NCBI GenBank assembly: GCA_035772405.1
Contig: JAYKKM010000047.1
Location: 3,886,001-3,950,000 of the forward strand
Origin: Chrysogorgia sp. JL179-B06
Taxonomy: Eukaryota > Cnidaria > Anthozoa > Scleralcyonacea > Chrysogorgiidae
Length of the DNA stretch: 64,000 bases
Reading direction: 5' to 3'
The notes under the pieces are model-generated. The model saw only the letters and a list, made by a program, of their open reading frames with translations, was not told the origin of the DNA and made no database searches. This document shows, one piece after another, positions 37,232 to 48,309 of the stretch. A program made the position numbers and the translations under genes. Numbering within the stretch: the first letter of the stretch is position 1; every line of letters begins with the position of its first letter.

Positions 37232-37495
37232 GTCGTGTCTTACGCACATTGTGATTGGCAGTTATTGTGTTTATATCAGGCTATGTAAAACATGGATGGA
37301 TTACGCTATCGTGATACACCATCAATTAGCCATCCTACGCCATCAATTAGCCAGCTATCATATGCCATCAATACAATACAATACAATACAATACAATACA
37401 ATTATATTTTATTATTATATTATATTTTTATATTATATTATTATACAGAGTATTATAACTCTTACCCAGACTCCACCTTCTGTTTGGAATTACTA
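37232..37495. repeat. Segment shared with the element at 40365-41190
   Basis: GTGTTTATATCAGGCTATGT, CCATCAATTAGCCATCCTAC and CTTACCCAGACTCCACCTTC recur in the same order at 40365-40415 and 40938-41190, where tRNA-like units are inserted between the first two. The right end here is cut by the LINE. Confidence 0.7.
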
Positions 37496-37678
37496 AGTTG
37501 ATCGTCCAGGTTGTTGTAGTGAATGAATGAAATCTTTTATTTCCATAGGGTAGCCCCATCAGTAATAAAAATTACTGTTATCAATGGGAGCCCTAAAATT
37601 TAAAAGTATATACATATACACTACTAAGCTATTTAACAAGTTAAAAAACTAAACGTTAAAAGTTCCACTGTAATTGTC

Positions 37679-39156
37679 CTAATTGGAAGAACTAAGTTTA
37701 TTATAAACAATGCATCCATAATAATAAAAAGAACGCTTTGCAGTTTCTGTTCTGACTTTTGGCAAGTGTAACAAGTTACTCTGCCTAGTTACTCGCCGCA
37801 CAATGTCTTTATTAAAAGTAAAATAATTTTTTAAGAACTGAGGACACTGGCCTCTCAAAGACTTGTTAACAAGTTTAAAAACATGACGTTCGCGTCTACA
37901 TTCGAGATTAGCCCACTTTAGATTGGACAGAGCTAAATCGCTATTGCTACATTTGGTTACAGTCCTCGCAGCACGATTTTGTAATCTTTCTAACTCTTGA
38001 GCATTTCCTTTCCCACAACAAGTCCACACGGTATCACCATATTCCAAAACCGGACGAATAAACGAGGTGTATACAACATTTGCACTGTGAGTGGTTAAAT
38101 TATATCTCAATCGTCGTAACATCCCTATCCTTTTACCAGCCTTCGACACAATAGACTTTATGTGATCTTTCCAACTAAGACATTCGTCAAGATATATACC
38201 GAGATACTTAAATTTCGACACACGCTTGATAACATAATCATTTATACTAACGTGAAAGCTTTCAATATTCGATAATTTTCCTGGAGTTCCAAACAGTAAG
38301 CATTCAGTTTTTTCTTTGTTAATAAACAAGGAGTTTTTTCTAAGCCAGTTTCCAATTAAACCAAGATCCTCATTCATTTTTTTCTCAATGACGTTAACAT
38401 CCTTAGCTGAGTAGTAAAGAACCGTGTCGTCAGCATACATTAACAAATTACAGTGAGCTACCGTAGAGGGCAAATCGTTTACTAGTAATATGAACAGCAA
38501 AGGTCCAAGAATAGAATTGACAGATAATCTTCGAACCACTCAAGTTCTAAATTTTCAATACCATAGTAGCGTAGTTTTTGTAGGAGAAGAATATGATCAA
38601 CCGTATCGAACGCTTTACTCAGATCGATAAAAACAGCTCCGGTTAACATTCCTTGATCAATATTACGCTTGATTGTATCTGTTAGTGAGATAGCAGCAGT
38701 TTCAGTGGAGTGTGCCTTTCTAAATCCACACTGAAAAGGGCTCAAAATATTATGCTCACTTAAGTGCTTGACGAGCTGTACTTGAACCGCTCTCTCGATC
38801 AGCTTGGAGATCACAGGTAAGATGGAAATGGGGCGGTAGTTACCTACTTGATTTGCCTTGCCGGCCTTGTACAAGGGTATTACTCTCGCTGCTTTCCAGT
38901 CCGCTGGTAGCGTGGCCTGACTCAAAGATGCGTTGACAATCTGAGTTAATGGATTAGTGATGATGTCCGCAGCATCTTTAAAGAGACGAGGCGAGATATT
39001 ATCCAAACCCACAGCTTTCCCACTCTTAAGAGATCGAAGTTGAGAGAAAATGAAAAGTTCAGACACTTTATCAAATTTTAATTGAGGAAAACGCTTCAGC
39101 GATGGGAAGGAGGCTGACATGTTGATCACATGTGTTAACATAGGCCCAAGTGTCAC
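37679..39156 (-). pseudogene. LINE reverse transcriptase in two frames
   Basis: 39156-38482 has LKSGKAVGLDNISPRLFK, GNYRPISILPVISK, QCGFRKAHSTETA and IDLSKAFDTVDH; 38539-37679 has SILGPLLFILLVNDL and the catalytic LMYADDTVLY, then the thumb and C-terminal region (FKYLGIYLDECLSWKDHI). The segment between the two frames (the usual S.GVPQGS part) is shortened and out of frame. Not functional. Confidence 0.85.
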
Positions 39157-39374
39157 ATAAGTTCAACATCATTAACTTCTCCGTTCTCATGGGAATTCAA
39201 TTTAAAAGTTAATTTTAACTGTTTACATTCTGCTATATTGTCCTTCTTGACATTAAAGTTGCAGTTAAAATCTCCTAAGACAATCATTTCTTGATCTTGA
39301 ACCCCTGCAATGTCCAACATATTATCCAACTTAGGCATAAAATCTTTATCGTAAAACCGCGAAGAGTTACTCAT
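39153..39374 (-). pseudogene. LINE endonuclease fragment
   Basis: Holds RFYDKDFMPKLDNML and MIVLGDFNCNF, the LGDFN motif of AP-type endonucleases. Flanked on both sides by missing sequence; the frame then passes directly into reverse-transcriptase sequence. Confidence 0.7.
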
Positions 39375-40008
39375 TTACTACCATATTTCGCAGTTCATCG
39401 ATCTTTTGAATAACGCTTCGAATATTTTGATGGATGATTCTCAAACCACGTTGCTTTATGATTTCGGCAAGCTTAGGGGAGAAACCAGCATCACTGTATG
39501 AGCAGGGATCGATCAATTCATTCGGCAGGGTAGAACATAAACGGCATGTCTTGGACAGTTCGTAGTTCTCATCTAAACAATATAGATGAAAACTCATGCG
39601 ACATAACGAACACTGTAAGCGTGGTTGATTTCGTTTAATACTTTTTAGGCAAGAAGAGCATATCTGTCCATTTACTACAGGGCCAGGATTAGTAGAAATA
39701 TCGTTGCATAGTAGAATCAAGTTAACCACAAGAAGCTGCCGAGTGAGAGTAATTACCCGAAGACACTGAATGGTCGTTGATACGGTTGACTTTGATTTAA
39801 TGGCGGTCACCACATCTCGCTTCGAGTACGCTTTAACAGCAGTAGATATATCCAAGCCAATACTAAGTTTCACAGAATCAGCGAAATCCTTGTTAGATTG
39901 AACAGGACTAAACGGATGTTTGCGGTTACCACATAAGACAAGTAAAAAGGTGAAAAATACAAATTTTCTAGAGAGCTCATAAATACTCGCCATCTTGGAT
40001 GCTTTCAA
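39367..40008 (-). pseudogene. LINE ORF start: 2A-like motif, PHD finger, endonuclease N-terminus
   Basis: 213 aa. CNDISTNPGP at residues 101-110 resembles a 2A ribosome-skipping peptide (D-x-E-x-NPGP), with Ser in place of the usual Glu. A PHD finger follows: C117, C120, C133, C136, H141, C144, C155, C158. Then LRIIHQNIRSV, the start of an AP-endonuclease domain. The frame stops shortly after, where the endonuclease middle has been deleted. Confidence 0.75.
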
Positions 40009-40189
40009 TGTTTACTTTTCAATGTTTACCTTTAGTCTTGAGAAAGACTTTGTTGGTGACTGACGGTTCGATGATGACTGCTGCTGAGGCCGTCAAAACG
40101 TCTGTCACCAACAATAGTCTTTCTCAAGAGTCAAGACTACAACAAGCTGGATGATCAACGTCACACAGCTAATGATATACTCCTATACT

Positions 40190-41244
40190 TCATTTTAATA
40201 GTTTACAGTGTATTTAAAACAGATTTTGTCACAACTTGTCATAGATTATAAATATTATATTATATTATATTATATTATATTATATTATATTATATTATAT
40301 TATATTATATTATATTATATTATATATTATATTATATTATATTATATTATAAAATAAAATTGTGTCTTACGCATGCTGTGATTGGTCAGTTACCGTGTTT
40401 ATATCAGGCTATGTAAAACATGTTGAAAGGATTTATGGTGAAGGAAAATTTCGAGTGTTGGAATACATACATTTTAAGACCAAACCGGGACCAGTTGCGA
40501 AAAATGCAACTTCAAGGCCTTCCGGCTGGAGTTGAACCCACGACCCTGAGATGCTAGTGCATTGCTCTGACCACTGAGCTACGGACCCTAGTCACAAGTT
40601 CTGTATAATTATATGGTGGTGGTAATGCCGGGATAAGATTCTGGGTATATTACAGGTAATATTTGGCATTTCACTCGATCAAACTACATGTTGAAAGGAT
40701 TTATGGTGAAGGAAAATTTCGAGTGTTGGAATACATACATTTTAAGACCAAACCGGGACCAGTTGCGAAAAATGCAACTTCAAGGCCTTCTGGCTGGAAT
40801 TGAACCCGTGACCCTGCGATGCTAGTGCAGTGCTCTGACCACTGAGCTACGGAAGCCGTTGCCGAGAGCATAGTTACGAGTTCTGTATATATATGGTGGT
40901 GGTAATGCCGGGATAAGATTCTGGGTATATTACAGGTAATATGGATGGATTATGCCATGGTGATACGCCATCAATTAGCCATCCTACTGCAGTACGCCAT
41001 CAATTAGCCATCATACACCATCAATACAATTATATTATATTATATTATATTATATTATATTATATTATATGTTATATTATATTATATTATATTATATTAT
41101 ATTATATTTTATTATTATATTATTATATTGTTATATTATTATAGTATAACTCTTACCCAGACTCCACCTTCTGTTTGGATTTACTATTATAATCTATGAG
41201 AAGTTGTGACAAAATCTGCTTTGTAAACTATTAAAATGAAATAA
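40190..41244. mobile_element. Inverted-repeat element holding microsatellites and tRNA-like units
   Basis: Inverted arms of about 60 bp: CATTTTAATAGTTTACAG ... TTTTGTCACAACTTGTCATA at 40190-40252 and the mirror at 41188-41244. Inside lie two TATTA tracts, the shared segment and two tRNA-like units. No clear target duplication. Confidence 0.55.
40420..40937 (-). repeat. Tandem tRNA-like SINE units, inverse orientation
   Basis: Two units of the family seen at 6522-7185, here on the minus strand, with tRNA-like heads at 40516-40588 and 40784-40857. They interrupt a segment that is continuous at 37232-37495, so they inserted after that segment spread. Confidence 0.75.
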
Positions 41245-41850
41245 AAAAATAACTTACATGAAGAGTAGCTGTTGTCTTTGTTGCTTTTTGGTACCAATTT
41301 CAAGTAATTTTGATGAATTTATGGGAGTTTCAAAACCCAGTCCTACGGCACTATACAGTATAATATACATATTTAATTAAGAATATCACTTTCAATAGTC
41401 CATGATACCGCCACTTCGTGGTTCGACGAACCGGTATGCGAAAATCATGCATCCCATCCACGTTTTGTATCTCCCTCTCTTCGTGAAGTTGCTCGCTCGA
41501 ACGAAAGCTGGTATGGCCTCATTTGCCACAGTGACGTCAGGACTAGTGGGGAACAGATTATTGGCGCAACCAATCAGAACAGAGTTCTGAGTCAGGTGTG
41601 GTATTTAGTGTTCTGTGATTGGTCAACACTTTATAAGTTTGATCATGCTTTTCAAGCATCGCGCTGTATTCAAAACTGAAAACTGCGATCTGCACGTATA
41701 TTTTTACCGAACGATAATGGAAACTTCTAACAAAGGGAGAACTATTAGATAACTGAAAGGTAAGGTTCAAAAGAAAGTGATTTTAAAATCCGTCAAGGCA
41801 ATAGTGTGTTTTGCTAGTCTTTTGAAAGGATAATTAGGGTGAGTTGATAT

Positions 41851-43205
41851 GCATAAGACGCTACTTATGCACGCGTTCCGTGTTTAATATGCTAGATAGA
41901 TTAAAAATAGACAGCGTATCTTATTGGCTAACTCTAATCTGATGTTCTCTTCAGTTTTCCGGTTCTTCAAAAGTTCATATAAACAAAGCGCGCTAACAAA
42001 GCGAAGCAATATACGCGAGATTCCAGTCTAGTTTCTTTTTACTTTAATAATTGTTTGAAATTTTTATCAATGATGGCAGAAGACAATTTCCAGCTGAGGA
42101 ACTGCTCATCATGGATGACGAAAACCACTCGGCACATGCTTCTTTACACATCTAACAAAACAACCTTTACACAATGACTATGTCTATGAGGTGTTACTCT
42201 TCCAATTTTTATGCTAGACACATTAAATTTCGTACCACAACCGCACACATGTCCACCTTCTATAAATATCGAAATAGGCGCTCTAGAGCTGTCCCGCAAA
42301 CAAGATAAATCTCGTCATTCTCCTTACAGACTCTATGAAGTTGAACCTTTGGGTTGACATAAAGTGATGGTGAGACAGATATTATGTTGATTCGAGTGAG
42401 TGATCATCAATTAAATTCAGAAAATTAACTGGTTCATTTGCAGATGCTCAGTAAAGGTCGACATGCTGCCCCGTTTGATCTAGCCAACTTTCAACGAGCG
42501 CTTCCATGAGCGAGATCAATATTTGTTGTCTTCGTGTGTCCATTTTCGCATTGATTTCACCCAAGCGATGCGCAAATTTGCGCGTCTACTTTTTGGTACT
42601 TCCAGTATAAATGTCTAACTCTCTTCGTTGGCCTTTAAACTATCATTACTTTTCTCATAATATTGTTGATTTCGCCGCCGTCTTTTCGTTGACGGTGAAA
42701 GCAACGGCTGCATTTGGACGTTGCTTTCATCCGTGCTTTCATCCGCCATGGCGCCATGGTCAAATAATAAATTCGGTAATTTTACTAAATTTATTCAAGT
42801 TTCAATTCACGCATGGTCAAGTGAATGAAACCGATGACTGAATAAGCATTGCAGGCGTACATAAGAGCAGCAGGGAACAATAAACGACTGGCATTAGCGC
42901 CCTGATTCCGAGTGACATTTGCGCGCCATGTTTGAATAAGCATGCAGCGTTCATACTTTGACATGCTTTTCCGACGCAATGTGTTTATTTCTCGCAAAGG
43001 GACGACATTTATATATGAATTACATTAAGACAGAGTTCTTAAGCTTTGAATAAAACAAAACGAAGGTAAATAGCTTTGTATTAGACCAACATTTAAATTT
43101 CTCTTGTAATACTAGCATTACTGGTCATTGCGCCATTTTGAAATTTCAAAATTTAATCGCGCTATACCGGGGGGTTGGCGCCTTTTATGCGCGCGTTCCG
43201 TGTTT
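41851..43205. other. Segment present only in duplication copy 1
   Basis: About 1.35 kb, bounded by CACGCGTTCCGTGTTTAAT at the left and GCGCGTTCCGTGTTTAAT at the right. Such direct repeats suit either an insertion here or a deletion between them in copy 2. No gene recognised inside. Confidence 0.6.
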
Positions 43206-43589
43206 AATTCTGATCTATTTGTAATTTGCGTTGCTTTGTAGAGCCAAAGGAATTGTCGATTTTCTTCCCGAAAGATACTCCGCCGTTACAGTTTCAAGAA
43301 ACAAGGTTTTAGGAACTACTCAACAACTAATTAGCCGGTTTAAAGAAAAATACCTGGGAGCACGTGGATATTGGCGAGCTAGAACCATGGAAAGGTCTAT
43401 AATTTTATAAAACCGGTGAGCCAAATACTTTCATGTCATATGTCTATACAGTTTGTGATAATGAAGATTATATATAAGTGTATATCATTTATAGACCCGG
43501 AGCGAGGGGAATTCGACGAAATATTACTCCGAGGGATGATAATATATCATTCGTTAGATCAGCTTGCTACACGGCTTGCTAGCTACTAG

Positions 43590-43720
43590 CCGTTCGAACG
43601 GGTTTGCTATACTAGCGTTCGAACGGCTTGCTACTATTAGCGTTCGAAGGCTAGCGTTCGAAGGCAGGCTACTAGCATTCGAACGGCTAGCGTTCGAACG
43701 TTTGTGAAAGTCGACAAATT
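43590..43720. repeat. TTCGAACG palindrome minisatellite, copy 1
   Basis: Repeats of CTAGCGTTCGAACGG, in which TTCGAA/CGTTCGAACG is a palindrome. Copy 2 at 46380-46480 has fewer units. Confidence 0.8.
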
Positions 43721-44047
43721 CCCCGAGCGGACGGTTTATAAATGGTATATTATACCGAAACAATATTGAATGCGGTCTTGAAACGTCTTCGTTGTTCCTC
43801 CATTGTTGATAGGCTCGTCTTTCGCGCGTGGCATTTGGTTTCTTGGAGTTAGCAAACAGAATATGTTATCGTGGTAGTAAATACAATGTCTTGCTGTCAG
43901 AAGTAAAAAAATATATGTAAGGACCGTAATTTTACGAAGTGTGTTGTGTGTAAGTATTAAATGTATATAATCTTTAACTTTTCCAAAATAAAGTCTTTTA
44001 AATTAAGATTGCGTGTTTATACTTTGTATCTTCCGTGATTGATTGTA

Positions 44048-44326
44048 AAAATTTTACACACCATAAGCTGTGTAATAAAACACGTCTTCAGTGAATAAAA
44101 AAACACACACAGTGTGTAAAAAAGCACGCATGGCGTGTAAAAAAACACGATTAAAAAAAACACGGCTTATAGTGTGTCGTTTGGGCGACAAGCCGTTTAC
44201 ACGCGATATAGCGTGTAAATTTACACACCTAATTTACATCCGTGTTAAAAAACACGGCTTCTAGTGTGCTGTTTGGGCGACAAAAAAATGTGTGTAATTT
44301 CTACACACTTGTTTTTAGAGTGGTGC
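44048..44326. repeat. TTTACACAC-type array, copy 1
   Basis: Contains GTGTGTAAAAAAGCACGC, GCGACAAGCCGTTTACACGC and ends ACACTTGTTTTTAGAGTG. Same family as 5275-5710. Confidence 0.65.
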
Positions 44327-44621
44327 ATTTCAAAGAACGAGTGGTGCATGCTCAAAGAACGAGTTAATTGATTTTCACTGACAAAATTATATGTTTCATA
44401 CTTGGTCATTTCACTTATGAGATAAGATTATTGTCGCCGCGGATATACCGCCTGGTGACAATGAGCTATCGAGCACTTTACACAGTTATTGCGTGGCAAA
44501 AGAAAGATCTTCAAACGTGTTCTTTATTTCAACATTAAATTTGAAAACTAACACAAGATTGTAAGAGTCTGACTTTGAAGACATTCTCGCTATTCTTCGT
44601 ACAAAACAATATTTTCTAGTC

Positions 44622-44861
44622 GTGGCATGTATACTTTATATGTCAAAATTTGTATTCAAAGTGCCATACATATTCCAAATATGTATGGAACTTGAAAGAA
44701 AAAACATAAACGATGCAAATGTACAGTGGTCCTATATAGACAGAGATCCTAGACAGAACACCTGCATTCAGAAATGGGGTGAAACGATGCGAACTTTGCC
44801 TGATCGAGAAGTATCATATTATTTTCCAAACTGTAGGCATATAAATAAATTCTTACTGTAA
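44622..44861 (+). CDS. 79-aa ORF of unknown nature, copy 1
   Basis: MACILYMSKFVFKVPYIF then a charged part with NDANVQWSYIDRDPRQN and IQKWGETMRTLPDRE. Open in both duplicate copies with two amino-acid differences. Could be an exon remnant; the duplication is young, so openness is weak evidence for coding. Confidence 0.25.
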   Translation: MACILYMSKFVFKVPYIFQICMELERKNINDANVQWSYIDRDPRQNTCIQKWGETMRTLPDREVSYYFPNCRHINKFLL

Positions 44862-45237
44862 CTAGGTTTGTTTTATCCAATACGCTTTTCGCTTTCGTCG
44901 AGTTGGAAAGAAATTTAAAATTTTCATTGATTTTTCCAACTGTTTGTGGATTGTTCGAGTTGTGAGTGATAATTAGTGGACATTGTTATTTTCGGCTTTA
45001 TCCTTTGTTGATCTCATGCAGCTCAAGAATTTCTTTGTGTAACTATTATTACAGACGCTTCGATGATCTCTGCTTCGGTCAATATTCTTTCGATGGACAC
45101 GAAACAGTCGTACTGTCTTTAACATCACATTTCAAAAGTGATCAGAACGAGTTCATTGATTTTCACTGACATTATACTGCGTTACGTTATTCCGTGGCAA
45201 AAGAAACATCAGATCAAACGTGTTCTTTATAAACTGT

Positions 45238-45559
45238 TTATGTTTTCTCGATCAATATTTTTGAACCGTTTACAAATTTCCCCATGTAATCCCTACATGT
45301 AATTTCCCCAAGTATATTAATCATGCTCTTGTGGAAGGTTGCACAGACGTTTTCTAAGTTTATCCAGTATTTTAGGGATGTGCTGTTGAACCTTATTAAA
45401 ATACACAGTACTTTTTTTAAAACTTTCCAGTCCGCTGGATCGAAAGTGACACAACATTGCGTCCACCACGTTGATAGTTTTCGCCACTTGTCTACCATAA
45501 GCAATCCCAGCACTATGTATCCTCAAACTCTGCACGGCAAGGGGTTTTAATATAAGCTT
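45238..45559 (-). pseudogene. Duplicated 3' end of the GT92 gene
   Basis: Encodes the last roughly 80 residues of the glycosyltransferase (from RKLILKPLAVQSLRIHSAG to the stop) and then runs into unrelated sequence at the duplication junction (AAGCTTTCG). No start or catalytic part, so not functional. Confidence 0.85.
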
Positions 45560-46379
45560 TCGAACCACTTCGTGGTTCGAGGAACCGGTATGCGAAAATC
45601 ATGCATCCCATCCACGTTTTGTATCTCCCTCTCTTCGTGAAGTTGCTCGCTCGAACGAAAGCTGATATGGCCTCATTTGCCACAGTGACGTCAGGACTAG
45701 TGGGGAACAGATTATTGGCGCAATCAATCAGAACAGAGTTCTGAGTCAGGTGTGGTATTTAGTGTTCTGTGATTGGTCAACACTTTATAAGTTTGATCAT
45801 GCTTTTCAAGCATCGCGCTGTATTCAAAACTGAAAACTGCGATCTGCACGTATATTTTTACCGAACGATAATGGCAACTTCTAACAAAGGGAGAACTATT
45901 AGATAACAGAAAGGTAAGGTTCAAAAGAAAGTGATTTTAAAATCCGTCAAGGCAATAGTGTGTTTTGCTAGTCTTTTGAAAGGATAATTAGGGTGAGTTG
46001 ATATAGCATATTAATTCTGATCTATTTGTAATTTGCGTTGTTTTGTAGAGCCAAAGGAATTGTCGATTTTCTTCCCGAAAGATACTCCGCCGTTACAGTT
46101 TCAAGAAACAAGGTTTTAGGAACTACTCAACAACTAAGCCGGTTTAAAGGAAAATACCTGCGAGCACGTGGATATTGGCGAGCCAGAACCATGGAAAGGT
46201 CTATAATTTTATAAAACCGGTGAGCCAAATACTTTCATGACATTATGTCTATACAGTTTGTGATAATGAAGATTATATATAAGTGTATATCATTTATAGA
46301 CCCGGAGCGAGGGGAATTCGACGAAATATTACCCCGAGGGATGATAATATATCATTCGTTAGATCAGCTTGCTACACGG

Positions 46380-46480
46380 CTTGCTAGCTACTAGCCGTTC
46401 GAACGGGTTTGCTATACTAGCGTTCGAACGGCTTGCTACATTAACTAGCATTCGAACGGCTAGCGTTCGAACGTTTGTGA
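46380..46480. repeat. TTCGAACG palindrome minisatellite, copy 2
   Basis: Shorter version of the array at 43590-43720; about two units are missing, so the array has changed length since the duplication. Confidence 0.8.
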
Positions 46481-46819
46481 AAGTCGACAAATTCCCCGAG
46501 CGGACGGTCTATAAATTATATATTATACCGAAACAATATTGAATGCGGTCTTGAAACGTAATCGTTGTTCCTCCATTGTTGATAGGCTCGTCTTTCGCGC
46601 GTGGCATTTGGTTTCTTGGAGTTAGCAAACAGAATATGTTATCGTGGTAGTAAATACAATGTCTTGCTGTCAGAAGTAAAAAAATATATGTAAGGACCGT
46701 AATTTTACGAAGTGTGTTGTGTGTAAGTATTAAATGTATATAATCTTTAACTTTTCCAAAATAAAGTCTTTTAAATTAAGATTGCGTGTTTATACTTTGT
46801 ATCTTCCGTGATTGATTGT

Positions 46820-47095
46820 AAAAATTTTACACACCATAAGCTGTGTAAAAAAACACGTCTTCAGTGAATAAAAAAACACACACAGTGTGTAAAAAAGCAC
46901 GCATGGCGTGTAAAAAAACACGATTGAAAAAAACACGGCTTATAGTGTGTCGTTTGGGCGACAAGCCGTTTACACGCGATATAGCGTGTAAATTTACACA
47001 CCTAATTTACATCCGTGTTAAAAAACACGGCTTCTAGTGTGCTGTTTGAGCGACAAAAAAATGTGTGTAATTTCTACACACTTGTTTTTAGAGTG
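46820..47095. repeat. TTTACACAC-type array, copy 2
   Basis: Duplicate of 44048-44326 with few differences. Confidence 0.65.
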
Positions 47096-47470
47096 TGTGC
47101 ATTTAATCGTAGGCGTTAAATGATATTAATTTGAACAACGAAATGTTGAGTTACCAGCAGGCGAAATCATCAGACGCTCAGACGGGCTCTACTCGAAATG
47201 TCAAAGAACGAGTTAATTGATTTTCACTGACAAAATTATATGTTTCATACTAGGTCATTTCACTTATGAGATAAGATTATTGTCGCCGCGGATATACCGC
47301 CTGGTGACAATGAGCTATCGAGCACTTTACACAGTTATTGCGTGGCAAAAGAAAGATCTTCAAACGTGTTCTTTATTTCAACATTAAATTTGAAAACTAA
47401 CACAAGATTGTAAGAGTCTGACTTTGAAGACATTCTCGCTATTCTTCGTACAAAACAATATTTTCTAGTC

Positions 47471-47710
47471 GTGGCATGTATACTTTATATGTCAAATTTT
47501 GTATTCAAAGTGCCATACATATTCCAAATATGTATGGAACTTGAAAGAAAAAACATAAACGATGCAAATGTACAGTGGTCCTATATAGACAGAGATCCTA
47601 GACAGAACACCTGCATTCAGAAATGGGGTGAAACGATGCGAACTTTGCCTGATCGAGAAATATCATATTATTTTCCAAACTGTAGGCATATAAATAAATT
47701 CTTACTGTAA
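47471..47710 (+). CDS. 79-aa ORF of unknown nature, copy 2
   Basis: Same as the ORF at 44622 apart from Lys to Asn at residue 9 and Val to Ile near residue 64. Confidence 0.25.
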   Translation: MACILYMSNFVFKVPYIFQICMELERKNINDANVQWSYIDRDPRQNTCIQKWGETMRTLPDREISYYFPNCRHINKFLL

Positions 47711-48032
47711 CTAGGTTTGTTTTATCCAATACGCTTTTCGCTTTCGTCGAGTTGGAAAGAAATTTAAAATTTTCATTGATTTTTCCAACTGTTTGTGGAT
47801 TGTTCGAGTTGTGAGTGATAATTAGTGGACATTGTTATTTTCGGCTTTATCCTTTGTTGATCTCAGCTCAAGAATTTCTTTGTGTAACTAGTATTACAGA
47901 CGCTTCGATGATCTCTGCTTCGGTCAATATTCCTTCGATGGACACGAAACAGTCGTACTGTCTTTAACATCACATTTCAAAAGTCATCAGAACGAGTTCA
48001 TTGATTTTCACTGACATTATACTGCGTTATTC

Positions 48033-48176
48033 GGGTCAGGTCGCAGTGCTCTAGAACGTCGATTGTCATTGGTTAAAATTACGACTCATTTCCCCCATCT
48101 CACAGGAGATCCTAACCAATCACAGAAAGCTTCTAACCAATCACAGACCTTCTTCTAGAGCACTGCGACCTTACTC
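48033..48176. mobile_element. 144-bp hAT-like MITE
   Basis: Inverted ends GGTCGCAGTGCTCTAGAA and TTCTAGAGCACTGCGACC, flanked by an 8-bp duplication CGTTATTC (48025-48032, 48177-48184). The matching site in copy 1 near 45180 is empty, so it inserted after the tandem duplication. Confidence 0.8.
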
Positions 48177-48309
48177 CGTTATTCCGTGGCAAAAGAAACA
48201 TCAGATCAAACGTGTTCTTTATAAACCTGTTTATGTTTTCTCGATCAATATTTTTGAACCGTTTACAAATTTCCCCATGTAATCCCTACATGTAATTTCC
48301 CCAAGTATA

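Larger units (their letters stand above)
37520..40140 (-). mobile_element. LINE (CR1/L2-like), internally deleted
   Basis: Minus-strand non-LTR retrotransposon with 5' part at 40140 and 3' end near 37525, where the minus strand shows ATTCATTCATTC, the kind of 3' repeat seen in CR1/L2-type elements. It encodes a 2A-like motif and PHD finger, an endonuclease remnant, and a reverse transcriptase. A hairpin of about 30-bp arms (AGTCTTGAGAAAGACT and its mirror) lies at about 40032-40137 in the 5' leader. Confidence 0.8.
41410..45560. repeat. Tandem duplication, copy 1
   Basis: Begins CCACTTCGTGGTTCGA and ends ATATAAGCTTTCG. Repeated directly at 45566-48556. Contains an additional segment at about 41851-43205 that is absent from copy 2. 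Its right end carries a copied 3' end of the glycosyltransferase gene. Confidence 0.85.
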
